Source: Echinostoma caproni (lineage: Eukaryota > Platyhelminthes > Trematoda > Plagiorchiida > Echinostomatidae). From it: a stretch of 64,000 nt of DNA. This document shows positions 49,739-61,446 of this stretch, piece after piece. The notes under the pieces were generated by a model. The model was not told where the DNA came from. It did no database searches and worked only from the letters and a program-made list of their open reading frames with translations. Positions within the stretch are counted from its first letter, which is position 1; each line of letters opens with the position of its first letter. The stretch is taken from contig UZAN01039461.1 of the NCBI GenBank assembly GCA_900618425.1, positions 87,187-151,186 of the forward strand, read 5' to 3'. Position numbers and translations under genes: made by a program.

Positions 49739-52652
49739 GTGAGATTGGGCTAACTTTAGTGTACGTAGAGTGTTTCCTTTTCAAATTTGCCAAAGTAACC
49801 TTGAATTGAAACCGAAAAATGGCTACTGTGGATTGGAAATCTCCTCCGGTTTTCACGGATTAAAAAAATTGTATCGTGATTAAAGTTTACCTGTCTTGGT
49901 CGCCCGATGCATATACTATCCTAACGGCAATCGTTGTAGTAATGAAGATTCATTTTCAAAGCGATCATTAAGTTAATACTATTCACGACGTTTTATTTGT
50001 TATCAGGCAAATTAACAACTAAGTGATCATTTCGTCTGCTTTTGATTGTTCTTGGTAATAAAGATTGATGTAGACCAGCTGATAATAAAATAAGTAGATT
50101 ATATGACTGAACGTCATCCATGTAAGTTATCTTGAATGAAATAGAATATGCTTAAGTGCTCAGAGTGGTATCCAAATCACATGTTGAAAGAAACAGATGT
50201 ATGATAAATTATAAACAAATACGAACTATAACGCAATGACCTAGTGCGTGTACGTTGGGATATAGTCAACAGATACAGCGGCTTGAACAACTAATAAATC
50301 AGCAAGTTTAATCATGAAGAATGTTGCACATTCGAATGTTAAACTAATTTTCCGGATGAATCAATGAGGCAGGAACTAGAAGATTTAGATGACGACGATC
50401 GTGCGGATGCACATGACCTGCCAAGCGATGTGAGGGTCACTCAAAATACTTGATCATGGTAAGCGTTTCTTTTGTTTGAGTATTCAAATGCTGTAGCATT
50501 ACAAAATAGTACCGGTACGTGCGACACGTTACAAGGCCAAGGGTTATTTCTAGTGCCGTCTGCTTTTATTGTCAAGGAGAATTTCACGCATACTCGTTTA
50601 AAATATTGATACCGAATTCAGAATGGATGCGGTCGGCATGATCGCTTTCGAATAACTGATGCAAACCAGTAGGGTTCTTTACAAGGAACTCATCAGTTGT
50701 TTACGGAAACGCGAATGATGTCAAGAGTATGTAAAGCGTTTTGAGAAGTCTACTCAGGTCTAATAACTGAAAGTTCTCGGTCATTTACTAACTACTAAAT
50801 CTACACACATATTAAAGCTGACAGGATGGCTCCTCGTGGTGATCCACACCAGACACCTGTCTTTCTGACATGCTTATTTGGATTACTAATTAATAAATCT
50901 CATTCAAACATAGAACGTCACGCGTTCATTAGTATAGTTATTGTGTGGAATTAAATGGCATGCATCCTGGTAAACTGCTACTTCAGTCGTCACTAACAAT
51001 GCTAATTCAACTAACATCTCGTTTGCCAGAACTGAAATAACAACATTGGTCATGCTTGTACAATTACTTCAGTTAGTTCATTTTTCCCTACTAATCTCTG
51101 TGCAATGAACAACCGAAGACGTAAATTTCACTGTCACCGAGATCTAGATTTCATTCAAAATAACTGGCCGCTTAATCCCTAGAACTGAGATTGATGAAAA
51201 TCATACGTGTCAACAAGGATGTGTAACATTCAGTCAGATGATAATAAAGCTGCCTACTACCGTATTTGGCGTTGGTTATGGCAGGGTTCAAACCACTGAA
51301 CTTTGAACCCTAGGCACATAGTTGCCGGAGGCATAAACCGTGATTGTTTCAAGATAAGTGATTTTTTAATAGCCACTCAAAATAAATATATCTGAAGGGG
51401 ACTTTTTACCTGCAGGCTTGAAGCAGATGGGGGTAAAATTGTGTCCATTGAACTCTAGCCTACCGTTGTGGTTGCAACGAAGAATGAGACTGTGATTTGT
51501 TGGTCTCTTCATTCACTTAATAGCTATTTACGATAACCAAACAATTATAAATCTGCATGGGTCCATGTTCCCAAACTCAGGTGGAATGAAATGATTCATT
51601 TTTTTCTTAATTTTAATTGCTGATCTGGCAGCCAACATATGAAATGTAAACATTTTAACTTACTGTCATGGGAATACATGTACCTAATGACCCAGTTAAA
51701 TACATTTATGGTTATCATACACCAGGTTAAGGTTCAAATTGTTAGTAATTTTCTATATTGGACCTAGAATCAGAATGATATTGGGATACAAGCGTTTTGA
51801 TCCCAGAGAAAAATTACTAAAGGAGAAATGATTAGCTCACCTCAGAGACCAAGATCTGCATTCATGAAAATGACGCATGCAATCTTCATCAATGAAACTG
51901 ACTCTAGAATGAATGATGCCAACATTCGGTTGTTAATTTTCTAAGCACTTTTTTTCCCGAAGGCAATTGTTCCTAGGACTATCGTAATTTCAGTTAAGGT
52001 GCCTGTCAAACAGATGCAAACTGTAGGGACAGTTCCAAGGTTGAAGAGGTTCCCTACCATGGAGCTTTGTTTGTACACAGGAAACCATGCGCTTTTACCG
52101 TGATCCATGAGGGTAAGAATATGAGCACAAGTCGAGTACTGCATGAACTTTAGATTCAGTCACCTGTTATGTGCCCTATTGTACGGTGAAAGCCGTATAA
52201 TAACATATATTTGCCCGACACCATTTTTCTTCCATAATCGAAATGTATGTTCACATTTTTACTTCAGTACCAACGCCATGTGACGTTTATTTTACACAAT
52301 CGTTAACAGCTGTATCCTTCATCGAGAAGACTTTTACTTTTTGCTTTCGATCCATTTTGCACGTTGTCGGGTTAGTTGGTTTTCGTTGCCTTCGTGCTTC
52401 AACACAAACTCTCGTTAGCAGGTACCGGTACGTTCTCTGTGCCGCGGTACCTCAATACATGTCTACAACAACTAAAAGTCTTCTGGTTTAACCAGCGGTT
52501 ACTTGGTTGTTTGCAAGCCCATGGTCCCGTTCTGAAGTTCGTCACGACCGGTCGTAGTCGACGTTCTTCACACTCATCCCGTTTGTGTTTTTTTACAATA
52601 TAATTTGCTCGAAAGGCAGAGCGCGATTGCATGCACTGTATTTCCGTTGCAG
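49739..52652 (+). other. Protocadherin intron B-C (2.9 kb)
   Basis: It starts GTGAGA and ends TTCCGTTGCAG. It is AT-rich and no exon was seen within it. It contains a hairpin at 51,284-51,310. Confidence 0.85.
51284..51310. repeat. Perfect 9-bp hairpin with B-box-like arm
   Basis: GGGTTCAAA at 51,284-51,292 and TTTGAACCC at 51,302-51,310 are perfect reverse complements around a nine-base loop. The first arm reads like the B box of a tRNA promoter, so it may be the remnant of a tRNA-headed repeat. Confidence 0.5.
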
Positions 52653-52777
52653 GTTGTTGCCACTGATGCCGACGAAGGAATGAACGCGCGAATCAAATAC
52701 CGGTTTAGCTCACTCACTAAACCGGAGTTTGTACGACTGTTCNTCAATGGGAAATTGACTATGAGATACACAAAAAG
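52653..52777 (+). CDS. Protocadherin, exon C: middle of EC3, frame broken at an N
   Basis: The acceptor TTCCGTTGCAG ends at 52,652, and the exon opens in phase 0 with VVATDADEGMNARIKYRFSS, the calcium-binding DxD and NxxxxY part of EC3. At 52,743 there is a single N. Before it the frame reads LTKPEFVRLF; the bases after it make sense only in another frame, QWEIDYEIHKK. That frame ends in phase 0 exactly at the donor (AAG then GTTCGT) and gives the family's LDYE/LDRE motif at the correct spacing before exon D (DYEIHKK-IILTVEA). The N therefore marks missing or wrong bases, probably an assembly fault with some residues lost from the strand before DYE. A true mutation is possible but less likely, since all the flanking splice sites are intact. 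Confidence 0.88.
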
Positions 52778-54716
52778 GTTCGTTTTGAATGAAGAGAAAA
52801 TTTACCCTCCTCTTTTCATTTAACTTCATAAATCCTACTGACGTTTGACGAGAGCAATCAGGTTTTTCTGATAGAATCAGTGAAATAGCGATATATTGGA
52901 TAAAACTTCACTCCCACACTTCAGCAAGCTCATACTTGAAATGTTCCAGATTCAGACTCATATAAATCCTGTTTTGCAAGAAAAAACTTAAATCAGCCTT
53001 AATAAACATCATCTGTGAATCTCCCCTAATTGACAAAAGCTCATGCAAGTACTGCTTAAACATCGCGCACTATGACACTTAATTTAGAATGATGTTTCTT
53101 TCTCTAGGGCCATAAGTGTATATAAATAGCCAAAGGTAAACTTAATCTCCAACTGAAAGATCCTAATACCCTGGTGTCCCTTATCAAATTGACCCGATCT
53201 TGGGAGTCAAGATAACATGTGCTGCAGTTCTAAGCAACATCACACGTTTCATAAATATTTGGAGCAGGATAACATGAAAGTTCAGTCTTTCTTATGAAGG
53301 CTCACAATTTGTTTGTGTTTGATAATCCATATTTTTCAATAGCATCTATTTTCGTGCCACGCAAAGGACGTAAATACATTATGAAAAATCTTGGTTTTTA
53401 ATACTGAATTATTCGAAACATTTTTACAACATCTGTCATGCATGTTAATCATTTTCATCAATAAATTCTAATGATATTTTTCTACTTATTTTCGGTTAAT
53501 TTACAACCTATGCTCCACCAACCGTCGTCGAATTAGAGAAACCGTACGATTCTAAGGCGTTCGACTACAAGAAGTATGGTAATACGTCGATAGAAAAGTG
53601 ATGTGTAGCGTAGGGTAATACCATGCAGCTTCCTTTGCTTGTGGCTTGAAATTGAGATGAAGAAGTTTGGGAAAGTCGTGATATGGTGCGAGTTAGTTCA
53701 TGTAGGCTCACATATCAATGTTTTAATGATTCTTTCTATCTTTACCTATGAGATCTATTTGGACGGTGATTGAATCTCCTGTGCTGAAGTAAACCCTCAT
53801 GCTCTTGTATACAGGACGTCATAACTACCTCATTACCCCCGAATAATAAACGCCATTCAGTCCGACGTATTTGTCACTACATACATCATCTTTAGCATTA
53901 ATAGAGAAAAAGCATTTTTCAACTGGGAATTGGAAAAACATGAGAGATAAGGAACTCTGGCATAAAACAATCTATATTTTAATCTGGAATGTTGATAGTC
54001 AATAGTCCTGGTAAAACTAAGCAAGAGCATTCTGGCTCACCATCCTTTCAGTATAGAAAATCCAACGAAAACGTTGAGTTGGAGAAGGGGCTTAGTTTTT
54101 CGCTAATGTAAACTGGAACTAACATAGAAGTAAAACCGAATTTAATCACTTATGTTCTGTCCGTCCACTCGAAAAAAACGAATACATTTGCTATCGAATG
54201 CAGTTCACGATGCTTATTTGCATATACATTAAAACAAATGCTTGGAACACCAGCGTCAGGTCAAAAAACATGGAACCACGGTTCATTCATTAACACTGAG
54301 TTCGTTTATGTCGGTGTGAGTGATGGTTCGCTGCCCGGATGTAGTTTACACTAAGAAGATATTCCAGAAGTTTCAGCCGGAAGATTTTTAATTTCTCATG
54401 GCCATTTCTTATATGGTAATGGTAATTTTACCGTAGTACCATGGCAGGTTCCAATGATGTCATCGGAGTGATAGAGAGAGAGTGAGCAGTTTCCGAAAGC
54501 TATGTGTGTGACTCTGGATGGGAGTGTGTGAAAAGCTATAAAACCCGGTCCGTGTACGCTCACATTTTGATACGTGTTGAAGCATGAGGTTTCTTACTGT
54601 CATAATTATACCATCTGTTGTCCAATTAGACCTTTTAACAAAGCTCCCAATGTTTTTCAAAATACTTCTTTTTGAATCTGAAAACCTTTTTATGTTTTCA
54701 TTATTATGCCGCGCAG
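52778..54716 (+). other. Protocadherin intron C-D (1.9 kb)
   Basis: It starts GTTCGT, a weak donor, and ends TTATTATGCCGCGCAG. No exon or element was recognised inside. Confidence 0.8.
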
Positions 54717-55069
54717 ATCATTCTTACCGTGGAAGCCGTGGATAGCGGTACTCTTCCACGAGCATCCACCTGCATTGTAGAGATTCTCGTGCGCGACGAG
54801 AATGATCATTCGCCGGAAATTCGGTTCGAACCAGCTCACCTTACGAATTACGCTCTTGTACCGGAGAATGAGAAACCCGGACGTCTGGTAGCTGTATTCA
54901 CCGCAACGGACCAAGACAGCGGGGAGAACGGTCGTGTGGCTTGTCAACTAACTGAACCACACAAATGGCGTTTTGACACCGCCGATCAGAGTCGAGTGGA
55001 TGCAATGTTATCCAACCCGTTGAACAGTCTGTTTAAATTGCAACAGATGCATGTGCCATTTTCCGTCAT
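54717..55069 (+). CDS. Protocadherin, exon D: end of EC3 and start of EC4
   Basis: The exon opens in phase 0 with IILTVEAVDSGTLP, completing EC3, whose linker is RDENDHSPEI at exon residues 26-35. EC4 begins with FEPAHLTNYALVPENEKPG and has the calcium site TDQDSGENG at 64-72, followed by SLFKLQQM near 104-111. The exon ends after 117 codons and two extra bases, with a strong donor GTAAGT at 55,070, so the next exon must start with one base to finish the codon. The rest of EC4 (the LDRE and DxNDNxP parts), later repeats, the membrane segment and the cytoplasmic tail are not visible after it. As seen in this window the gene is therefore partial. Confidence 0.95.
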
Positions 55070-55634
55070 GTAAGTTGACAATTGACAATCTTAGGGCAGA
55101 ATGGAGGGATTGCGCCCAACAACCTCTTGCATAAAGTGTTTCCTCCGAAAATAATCACGGTGGATCTTTCAACGGTACGATTAAAGCAGGCTGAAATTTG
55201 ATGTGAAGGTAAAAGTTTGTCACATCTTGCTTCAATGCAGCTTCAGTTACCTTGTGGAATAACTCAGACAGAGGTTTGTAGACAGCGCTTGAATAAGTGC
55301 ATTAGATGATTGAGAATGATGATTTGAGACTTACTAAGGTAGGTCTCAAATAAAATTTTGAATGTTATTTTACTGTCGGCTTGGAAGTGCTGTGAGCTTC
55401 TATAACCTCACAGCTTCTATCGTGAAAACTTTATATCTATACATAGTCCAAATTTGCCGATCGCGCCTTTTTATAGCTTACCAATTTCCCACTCTCAATG
55501 CAGATCTAGCCCATAATTCGGTTTTAAACATTCATATAATTTATCTATATAAATGCACCCTGTAGTGCTGGGTGTGAGACGTAAACTCAGCACGGCATAT
55601 CAATGTTTATTTTACTTCGTAAAGCTTTGAGTAA

Positions 55635-55681
<47 letters not shown>

Positions 55682-56344
55682 TATTATATCCTTCTATGGT
55701 TGTGATTGCACTGAACTTGACGATGTTCGAAATTGGTTTTCTCTTGTGAAAATGATAGAATTGCCCGAAAGGGCTAGATTGAAACATCAAGTTGTAGGTA
55801 TATTGATCTCTGTTTTCCATTTTTATCTAGTATCGAATGGACTGTTGTTTCACCTCGTGTCTTTGGAAATACACCTCAAATTATTGATCAACACTTGTGT
55901 TAATGGTCGACACAAATAACTGTGCACAACATTTATCACTCAATTAGGTATTTTATTCACACGCTATTAGATGAAAAATGAATATCGATGAAGGTACAAT
56001 CCGGTTTGGATTCTGTAATTGCACGTGATATGCTACAGTACGCTCACACTGCACGACAATAAGCATCTATTTGTATCTGCAAATACAGGATAGCAGCACA
56101 GAAAGAAGAATTCGCAGAACTGCATCAATTCGTATTCGATGGAAAAACAGTACGAGAATCGGATTGTTTGTACACATCCGGATAAAAAATAACAGCTTAT
56201 GAATTCCTAGCCTGTCCGTTTACCCATTATTTGTTGTACAAATAAGCAGATTCAACAGACTCGAATCAGATCATATATGTTCTCATAAAAGAAAACAAAG
56301 GGCACATGTTGTGCATCTAAAAGTGATGTTGTGGCAAAATAATC
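55070..56344 (+). other. Intron sequence after exon D, with microsatellite
   Basis: It begins with the donor GTAAGT. No continuing cadherin exon was found. It contains an (ATT)n microsatellite. Confidence 0.6.
55635..55687. repeat. (ATT)n microsatellite
   Basis: Fourteen perfect ATT units (55,635-55,676) followed by imperfect ones. The frame through it on the minus strand encodes only a run of asparagine. Confidence 0.95.
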
Positions 56345-56540
56345 CAGGCGGTGGTGGCCCGGTGGTAACTGATTATCACCTCGGAGGACGTGTGTTCAAA
56401 TCCCCCCACCACCGCCTGTCTTTCCCCATGATGTGTTAAATGGCAGCCCTTCGATTGGCCGCTTTCTCCTTTCTGAAAATTGTATCTTCCTATATTCATT
56501 AAAAGGAAGTAAACATGAAAATGAAATGAAATGAAAATAG
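56345..56540 (+). repeat. tRNA-headed short interspersed repeat with 13-bp inverted ends
   Basis: The head at 56,345-56,418 has perfect 13-bp inverted ends (CAGGCGGTGGTGG and CCACCACCGCCTG), an A-box-like TGGCCCGGTGGTAACTG and a B-box-like GTGTTCAAATCCC. It therefore looks like a tRNA with an extended acceptor stem. The body includes TTCGATTGGCCG and TGAAAATTGT, similar to the element at 34,660, and the tail is made of ATGAA-type units (about 56,514-56,540). Polymerase III transcription from the head is the usual mode for such repeats. Confidence 0.6.
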
Positions 56541-58267
56541 TGTAGTTCAACAAGAGGAAGCAATTTATGTCTTTGCTTGTTGTAGAGCTGACTACGAAAT
56601 ATCGGTTGATGAAAAAACAGATGTTTATAGATGAATGTCTGAACTCTTGAAATTAGGGCCAATCCATTTATAGTATTCGAAACTAACGTGTTTATTTTAT
56701 ATTTGATTAGGAAAATAACCGCTGAGTGCAGAAAGTTTGGTTCCTCTCTTTCTTTCTTCATCTGACCGATTTTCGAACTCCCTCGTAAGAAACTTACTAA
56801 ATGTTCATTTATTTGAAAAATGAACGTTCAATAGATTTGTCACAGAAGTATTTTTAGTGCGCAGATTCACTTATCCGGTCCTAGTAAGTTACACTATGTT
56901 ACACTATACTCGAATTATGCTTCGCAAGGCGGCCAGGTGTTACGATTGTAAACGATTGTCTTCAACTGCAACTGCGATATCCATATGATCCTTTGAGCAG
57001 AGCAGAACTCATTTAGATCCGACCTAACGGGAATTAATAAAAGTGGAAAGCACTATTTAGATTGATGCTTTTTAAGTATTGCCAGTCTACGTGACAAATA
57101 TTGTGACTAGCAGACTGGAGTGAATCACATCGTAATCCACTTGCGGGTTATGCATTGTTGCTTTACTGGCACACTACGTCTCACTTGCAAACTTACAAAA
57201 CGTATTGTTGGAATAAGGTATATTTTTTGAAATTGTAATTACTGATGTCTGCTGGAGGGAAATGGTTCGAGACATGAAGCTGTTATCGATTTTAACCTCA
57301 ACTTTCCACTTTGGTACAGTCTTCTTGGTTTGGATAGATCGATTATTTGCATGTATGTTCTGGGATGTGTGGATTTTAATTCTTTGGACTTCATAATAAG
57401 AAATTTATTAAAATCTTTCCAAGAATTCCTGTGAATGCTATCCAAATAAATCGCGCGCACCCTATAGTGTTTAATTTATTATGGATAACCCCACCAAACT
57501 CCTACATTTCCAATATAAGTGTTACATTCTTCGTCTTCATCAGAAGCACTTTTCTTCAAAGAATAGATGTGTATTATTTAAGTTTTAATTTTGTCTATAG
57601 AAGTTGCGTATAACACAAAATTTGAGAAAAATTCTATGGAAACAAAATTATCTTAGGACAAATCAGTAAGGGTCAACTACACCGCAATATGTTTAAATCT
57701 TGAAAAGATTCTAAATCATAGAGAGAAGAAAACTGTGAGAGGAAACGTTGGCACACAAACAGTGCCGTTAACCGTTGTGCATACAGCTTTGATCCGTTTG
57801 AAGAGAATTCACAACTCGCTTGAAATTCCCTTGAGTGAATGTCTGGTGACCCGTGATAATCATGTGCACTACAAATTCATTCCCTCCAACCCCTCCTGCG
57901 GTGTACTTTGTGAAAAGTGCTCGAAGACGAATTAATTAGAAACAAAGCCTGGTGTGGATTCAGTCAATGCTTTTAATGATGGGAAACATGCTGTTTAGCA
58001 GTCAAGTGTACATGATGGTAGTTCCCTTAACCAGTTCATTTTACGTATTCCAGACAGAAAGTAAATAGGTTTGATCTACTAAAATGTAAACGTGCCCTAC
58101 TTGTGTGATATTGCCATCACCTTAAACCCAACGGAATTTGCATTCGTTAGCATTATCCATTATTCAGTGGTATGGGGAAATCGGACATTTCAGCACATGG
58201 CATGACTCCTTCCGAGGAGAGAATTGTGCATCGTCGTCCATTTGGGAAGGGAATCCAATTATTCTAA
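56541..58267. other. Gene-free sequence
   Basis: No element or cadherin exon was seen. A plus-strand open frame at 57,735-57,935 (starting GTG, containing VGTQTVPLTVVHTAL) looks somewhat coding-like and the minus strand is open there too. No family or splice site supports it. A tandem GTTACACTAT doublet lies near 56,888-56,907. Confidence 0.4.
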
Positions 58268-58492
58268 TCAAACACCCATCAAATGGGGTCAGACACCCGA
58301 TTCGTTCAATGCACCTCGACACCCAATAAAACCAGTGACTACTACCACAAATGTGAAATTGTGGATGTTATTCGTACTGAGTTTCGCTATTGGCTTGAAA
58401 TCAAGGAATTTAGTCAACTCCTAGTGATGAGCTACCAGTGGTTCAATAATCCGTTTATATCCCACATATCAGCTAAGCTTCTTCTCCGTTTG
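58268..58492 (+). other. Exon-like open stretch, unknown protein
   Basis: A frame containing an ATG at 58,283 reads MGSDTRFVQCTSTPNKTSD and then a tract with EFRYWLEIKEFSQLL. It ends in phase 0 at a fair donor (TTG then GTAGGT at 58,493), with a stop immediately after if not spliced. No good acceptor precedes it. The composition is protein-like, but other frames here are also open and no family is recognised. Confidence 0.18.
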
Positions 58493-59176
58493 GTAGGTTA
58501 ACTCCACCGCAACGTGAAGGCAGTCAGCGAAGCTTCTTTAACGAAGGTATTTTGGATGTTTCATATCACAAGAGGATTTTGTGAGGTTCTAGGGACATCT
58601 GAGCAGTCGCGACCCCCGGACATCAACAGTCGACCATGCTGAGAACTTCGGAGGTAATGCCATGAGATATAGATCGTTTTTCTGATACAAACATTAAGAC
58701 GCAGATCTACTGATGCATAATAGAAATGGGAAAGCACCTATGTTATAACCAACTCCTGGCTGATGTGAGTGGTCAGCGGAATAAACAATGAAGGTTTTTT
58801 AGCAAAACATGAGGAATATGAAGAAGTATGCTCTATTTGTTACGACTCAGTCAACTGTACGGTTTATCTGCTGATGAGTCTATCATTACGTTTATGGGGA
58901 ACCTGAGGCCATGTACCTCGACTGAACTGCCAGGGGGCTAAAATCTTTCATCTTCCGAACTTGAAACCATGTAGGGGTTTCCTCGATGATTTTTAGACGT
59001 ACTTATTGACGCTCAGAACTCTGTCTGATCATTCATTGGACAGAGACATGATCACATCTATTTGAAGTCTGCTTGATTTTCAGCAAACTATCTACTCGAA
59101 GGTGTCATGTTTGTTTGCTCTGTCTTCTCTGCTTGTTTCAAATTTCCATAATAGGTGTGATTTTGTCTATTTTTAG

Positions 59177-59341
59177 CTTTGGATCCACTTCATTTGCAGA
59201 ATGCATTTAGTAAACGTTCTCTGTCGCATCTTCCTAACCAACAAATAGTAGACTTGATAGAAGGAAATGCTCTGAACTGTGGTTGTCGTGAATTGGACAT
59301 TAAGCTCATCCAACCTCGTCCTGAATTCTGGACACGCCTGG
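59177..59341 (+). other. Exon-like open stretch with good splice sites, unknown protein
   Basis: A pyrimidine-rich acceptor (TTTTGTCTATTTTTAG) ends at 59,176 and a strong donor (GTGAGC) follows 59,341. The 165 bases between are open in one frame with the same phase at both ends. The product starts LDPLHLQNAFSKRSLSHLP, includes NALNCGCRELDIKL and ends EFWTRL. It does not look like cadherin and cannot follow exon D directly, because the joined frame would hit a stop. It may belong to an unknown gene or to an unseen later part of the protocadherin transcript. Confidence 0.3.
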
Positions 59342-59905
59342 GTGAGCAGTCAATTTATGACCACATGGGGGATTCGGTCTGATCATCATTAAATGACCCG
59401 AACCAATTATAGTCTTTGGAAGATAGTAAGAGAGAAAAAAATGTGTATCATCTACGGGTCTCTGAGGGAAGATAATGTTTTTTTAATGATCTGCACTAAC
59501 TGCTCCCGTATGATGAGAGAAGATCCGATAAACATAAACCGTTCATGTTTTACAAATATTTGCTTTCTAATGGTAAAAAAGAAGGCGATTCTAGATGAGC
59601 GAATGAAGGCTAGCGGTGCACTAACCGGTATATTTTCTCAGATGTCAATGAAACTTTTTATGTGAATTTTAGGGTTTATGGTTAATGAAAATGACTGAAA
59701 CGACTCTTACTCTGTTACGCGTTCACCCCACGAAAGTGCATGTTAAATGGTTATACTAATAGAACCCAAACTTTATTTCCACTGAGAGAGAACGACAACG
59801 AGAGCTCACTCAGCAACACATAAAACATGCAGTCTGTCATACGAATACGGTAAGGAGCTGATGCCAAAATTAATTAAGGTAACTTGGGTCTACAATGGCT
59901 AAATC

Positions 59906-59955
59906 TTAATATTTAATTTATATTAATATTAATATTATTATTAATATTTAATTTT
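59906..59955. repeat. AT-only tract with repeated ends
   Basis: The unit TTAATATTTAATTT occurs at 59,906-59,919 and again at 59,941-59,954, with only A and T between. It lies just left of the Penelope-like fragment. Confidence 0.6.
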
Positions 59956-59984
59956 ATTCGAGGATGAGTTTCCTTTTGCAAAGA

Positions 59985-60480
59985 GCAAAGAAAAGGGGAT
60001 TGAAACACACAAAATTGGATGGCGCAACTTGATTAACATCTCTTCGCTAAATGCAAAAAGCCTGAGATTCATGTTACGTAACAATGACTTAAACGACAAA
60101 TGTGGATCAACGATGTCTCCGGTTGTCATGATGCGTTGCGATTAATGATCACAGATTTATTTTATCAAACTGAAGTCTGAGAGATCGCTGCATCATTGGC
60201 TGTTATAAGCATTTTGGAAAGTGTTCGAACATCCATTGCGGCAGAGAATGATTCGTTCTGCCGATCTTAGTTTCACCGGAACTGCAGATGCACTGATAGA
60301 TAACATGTGAAGCAAAATTGAGCGGGTGGCTCAGTTTTCGGTCCTTCAAACGAATTCAGTGGACATATCGTATCGGTCGAAGTTGTGCAACAAGAACTGT
60401 TCGGCACAATGCCACCTTTAGCTTCTGATGTACGTCGTTTATTAGATGATCACATGTGAAGGTCAGTCTGTGGAAGTCGC
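59985..60480 (-). pseudogene. Penelope-like retroelement fragment, GIY-YIG endonuclease end
   Basis: Translating the minus strand across frames gives, in order, a segment like KVALCRTVLVAQLRPI, then LKDRKLSHP, then VIYQCICSSGETKIGRTN. The last matches the GIY-YIG start of Penelope-like elements, where the usual form is VVY...C.C...YIGRT. Then comes FEHFPKCL and, after a frame change, MTTGDIVDPHLSFKSLL with RLFAFSEEMLIKLRHPILC, matching the domain's C-terminal H.VD...F..L...L...EAL.I...P.LC. Stops and frameshifts show it is dead, and the reverse transcriptase core upstream is absent. Its C-terminal part is duplicated, inverted, at 60,695-60,885. Confidence 0.72.
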
Positions 60481-60694
60481 ATTTCTTCGATATTTCGCAA
60501 CTGGTAGCCTTTTACTTTTATGTACATCAAGACATTCCTCGAGATAACCATTATTTTTTAGGTTCTTTCATAAAAATACTTCTTGAAGCGTCTGAAGAGA
60601 GAAAATATTTCTGGCATAGGGTTGACAGTACTTACAATTTACTCGTGCCTTTGTGATACTAAAGCGTTTTGCTGAAATCTGTAATAAATATAGT

Positions 60695-60885
60695 AACAAT
60701 CAAGCATGCAGCGAACTTTCAAACTTCAATTTAATAAAAGAAATCTGTGGTCATTAATCGCAACACACCATGACAACCGGAGACATCGTTGGTCCACATC
60801 TGTCGTTCAAGTCATTGTTGCGTAACATGAAGCTCAGGCTCTTTGCATTTAGCGAAGTTGAGCAATCCAAATTTGTGTGCACAAC
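60695..60885 (+). pseudogene. Penelope-like fragment, inverted second copy
   Basis: This is the reverse complement, with scattered substitutions, of the minus-strand copy at about 59,990-60,190. Over the 29 codons of MTTGDIV..HLSFKSLL to AFSE the two copies differ at six sites, four of them silent. A 13-base deletion after GCGAAG shifts the frame of one copy relative to the other. The fragment lies head to head with the first copy, separated by about 500 bases. The open frame that runs on to 61,078 beyond the homologous part has no further similarity to the domain. Confidence 0.7.
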
Positions 60886-61446
60886 AGTTTCTGACGCACT
60901 CAGTCAAACAGCCGAGGCACTAATCCTGATCCTCACTCTAATGACCAATTTCCGTTTAACCACTGCAATTAACAAAACCTTTTTGTATAAATACCAGATC
61001 GTTTCACGTTGTTATGTCCTGTCAACACACGAGTTAGCGCAGCTCTCATTTGCAATCATTATACCTTACTCATCCTGACACCGCCACTCAGGGTTATGCT
61101 TCAGTCAGAAACATTGAATTCACAGTTCCTTGTTCATTAAAATACCCAGCGGTTGAGTAATGAAAGTGATGTAACAAGGTTACTAATCATAGAAGAAAAT
61201 GATAAAGTGAAGAACTCATCCCGCTTACTCATTATCAAGGTTCTACATTGATGAACACCGGGAGGATGGCAACAAGTGTCAAGTGTGGCTAAATTTTAGG
61301 GTCAAAAACAGTTCTGAAACTGGTTCAGTTTCTGAGTCCCACATTAAACGGTTCGTCAAGTTAGTTCTAGAAGGTGTCACTCGAATGTAATTTGATCGGT
61401 CTTCCGTGATGTACAGCTCATAAGAATATCCCTTTATCCTCACTTA
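60886..61446. other. No gene seen
   Basis: AT-rich sequence between the Penelope fragment and the next repeat, with nothing else recognised. Confidence 0.45.

Noticed and set aside
52741..52823. Read-through of exon C in the first frame (NGKLTMRYTKR and on)
   Set aside because: It resembles a TGKL strand by coincidence. The other frame supplies the conserved DYE at the right spacing and the correct phase at the donor.
55587..55820. Minus-strand frame with a run of asparagines
   Set aside because: It is a translation of the (ATT)n microsatellite.
56345..56418. A genuine tRNA gene
   Set aside because: The inverted ends are longer than an acceptor stem, and the stretch continues into a repeat body with an A-rich tail.
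59941..60129. Independent small gene (MTTGDIV...)
   Set aside because: It is the end of a decayed GIY-YIG domain, and its inverted copy at 60,770 has a 13-base indel.
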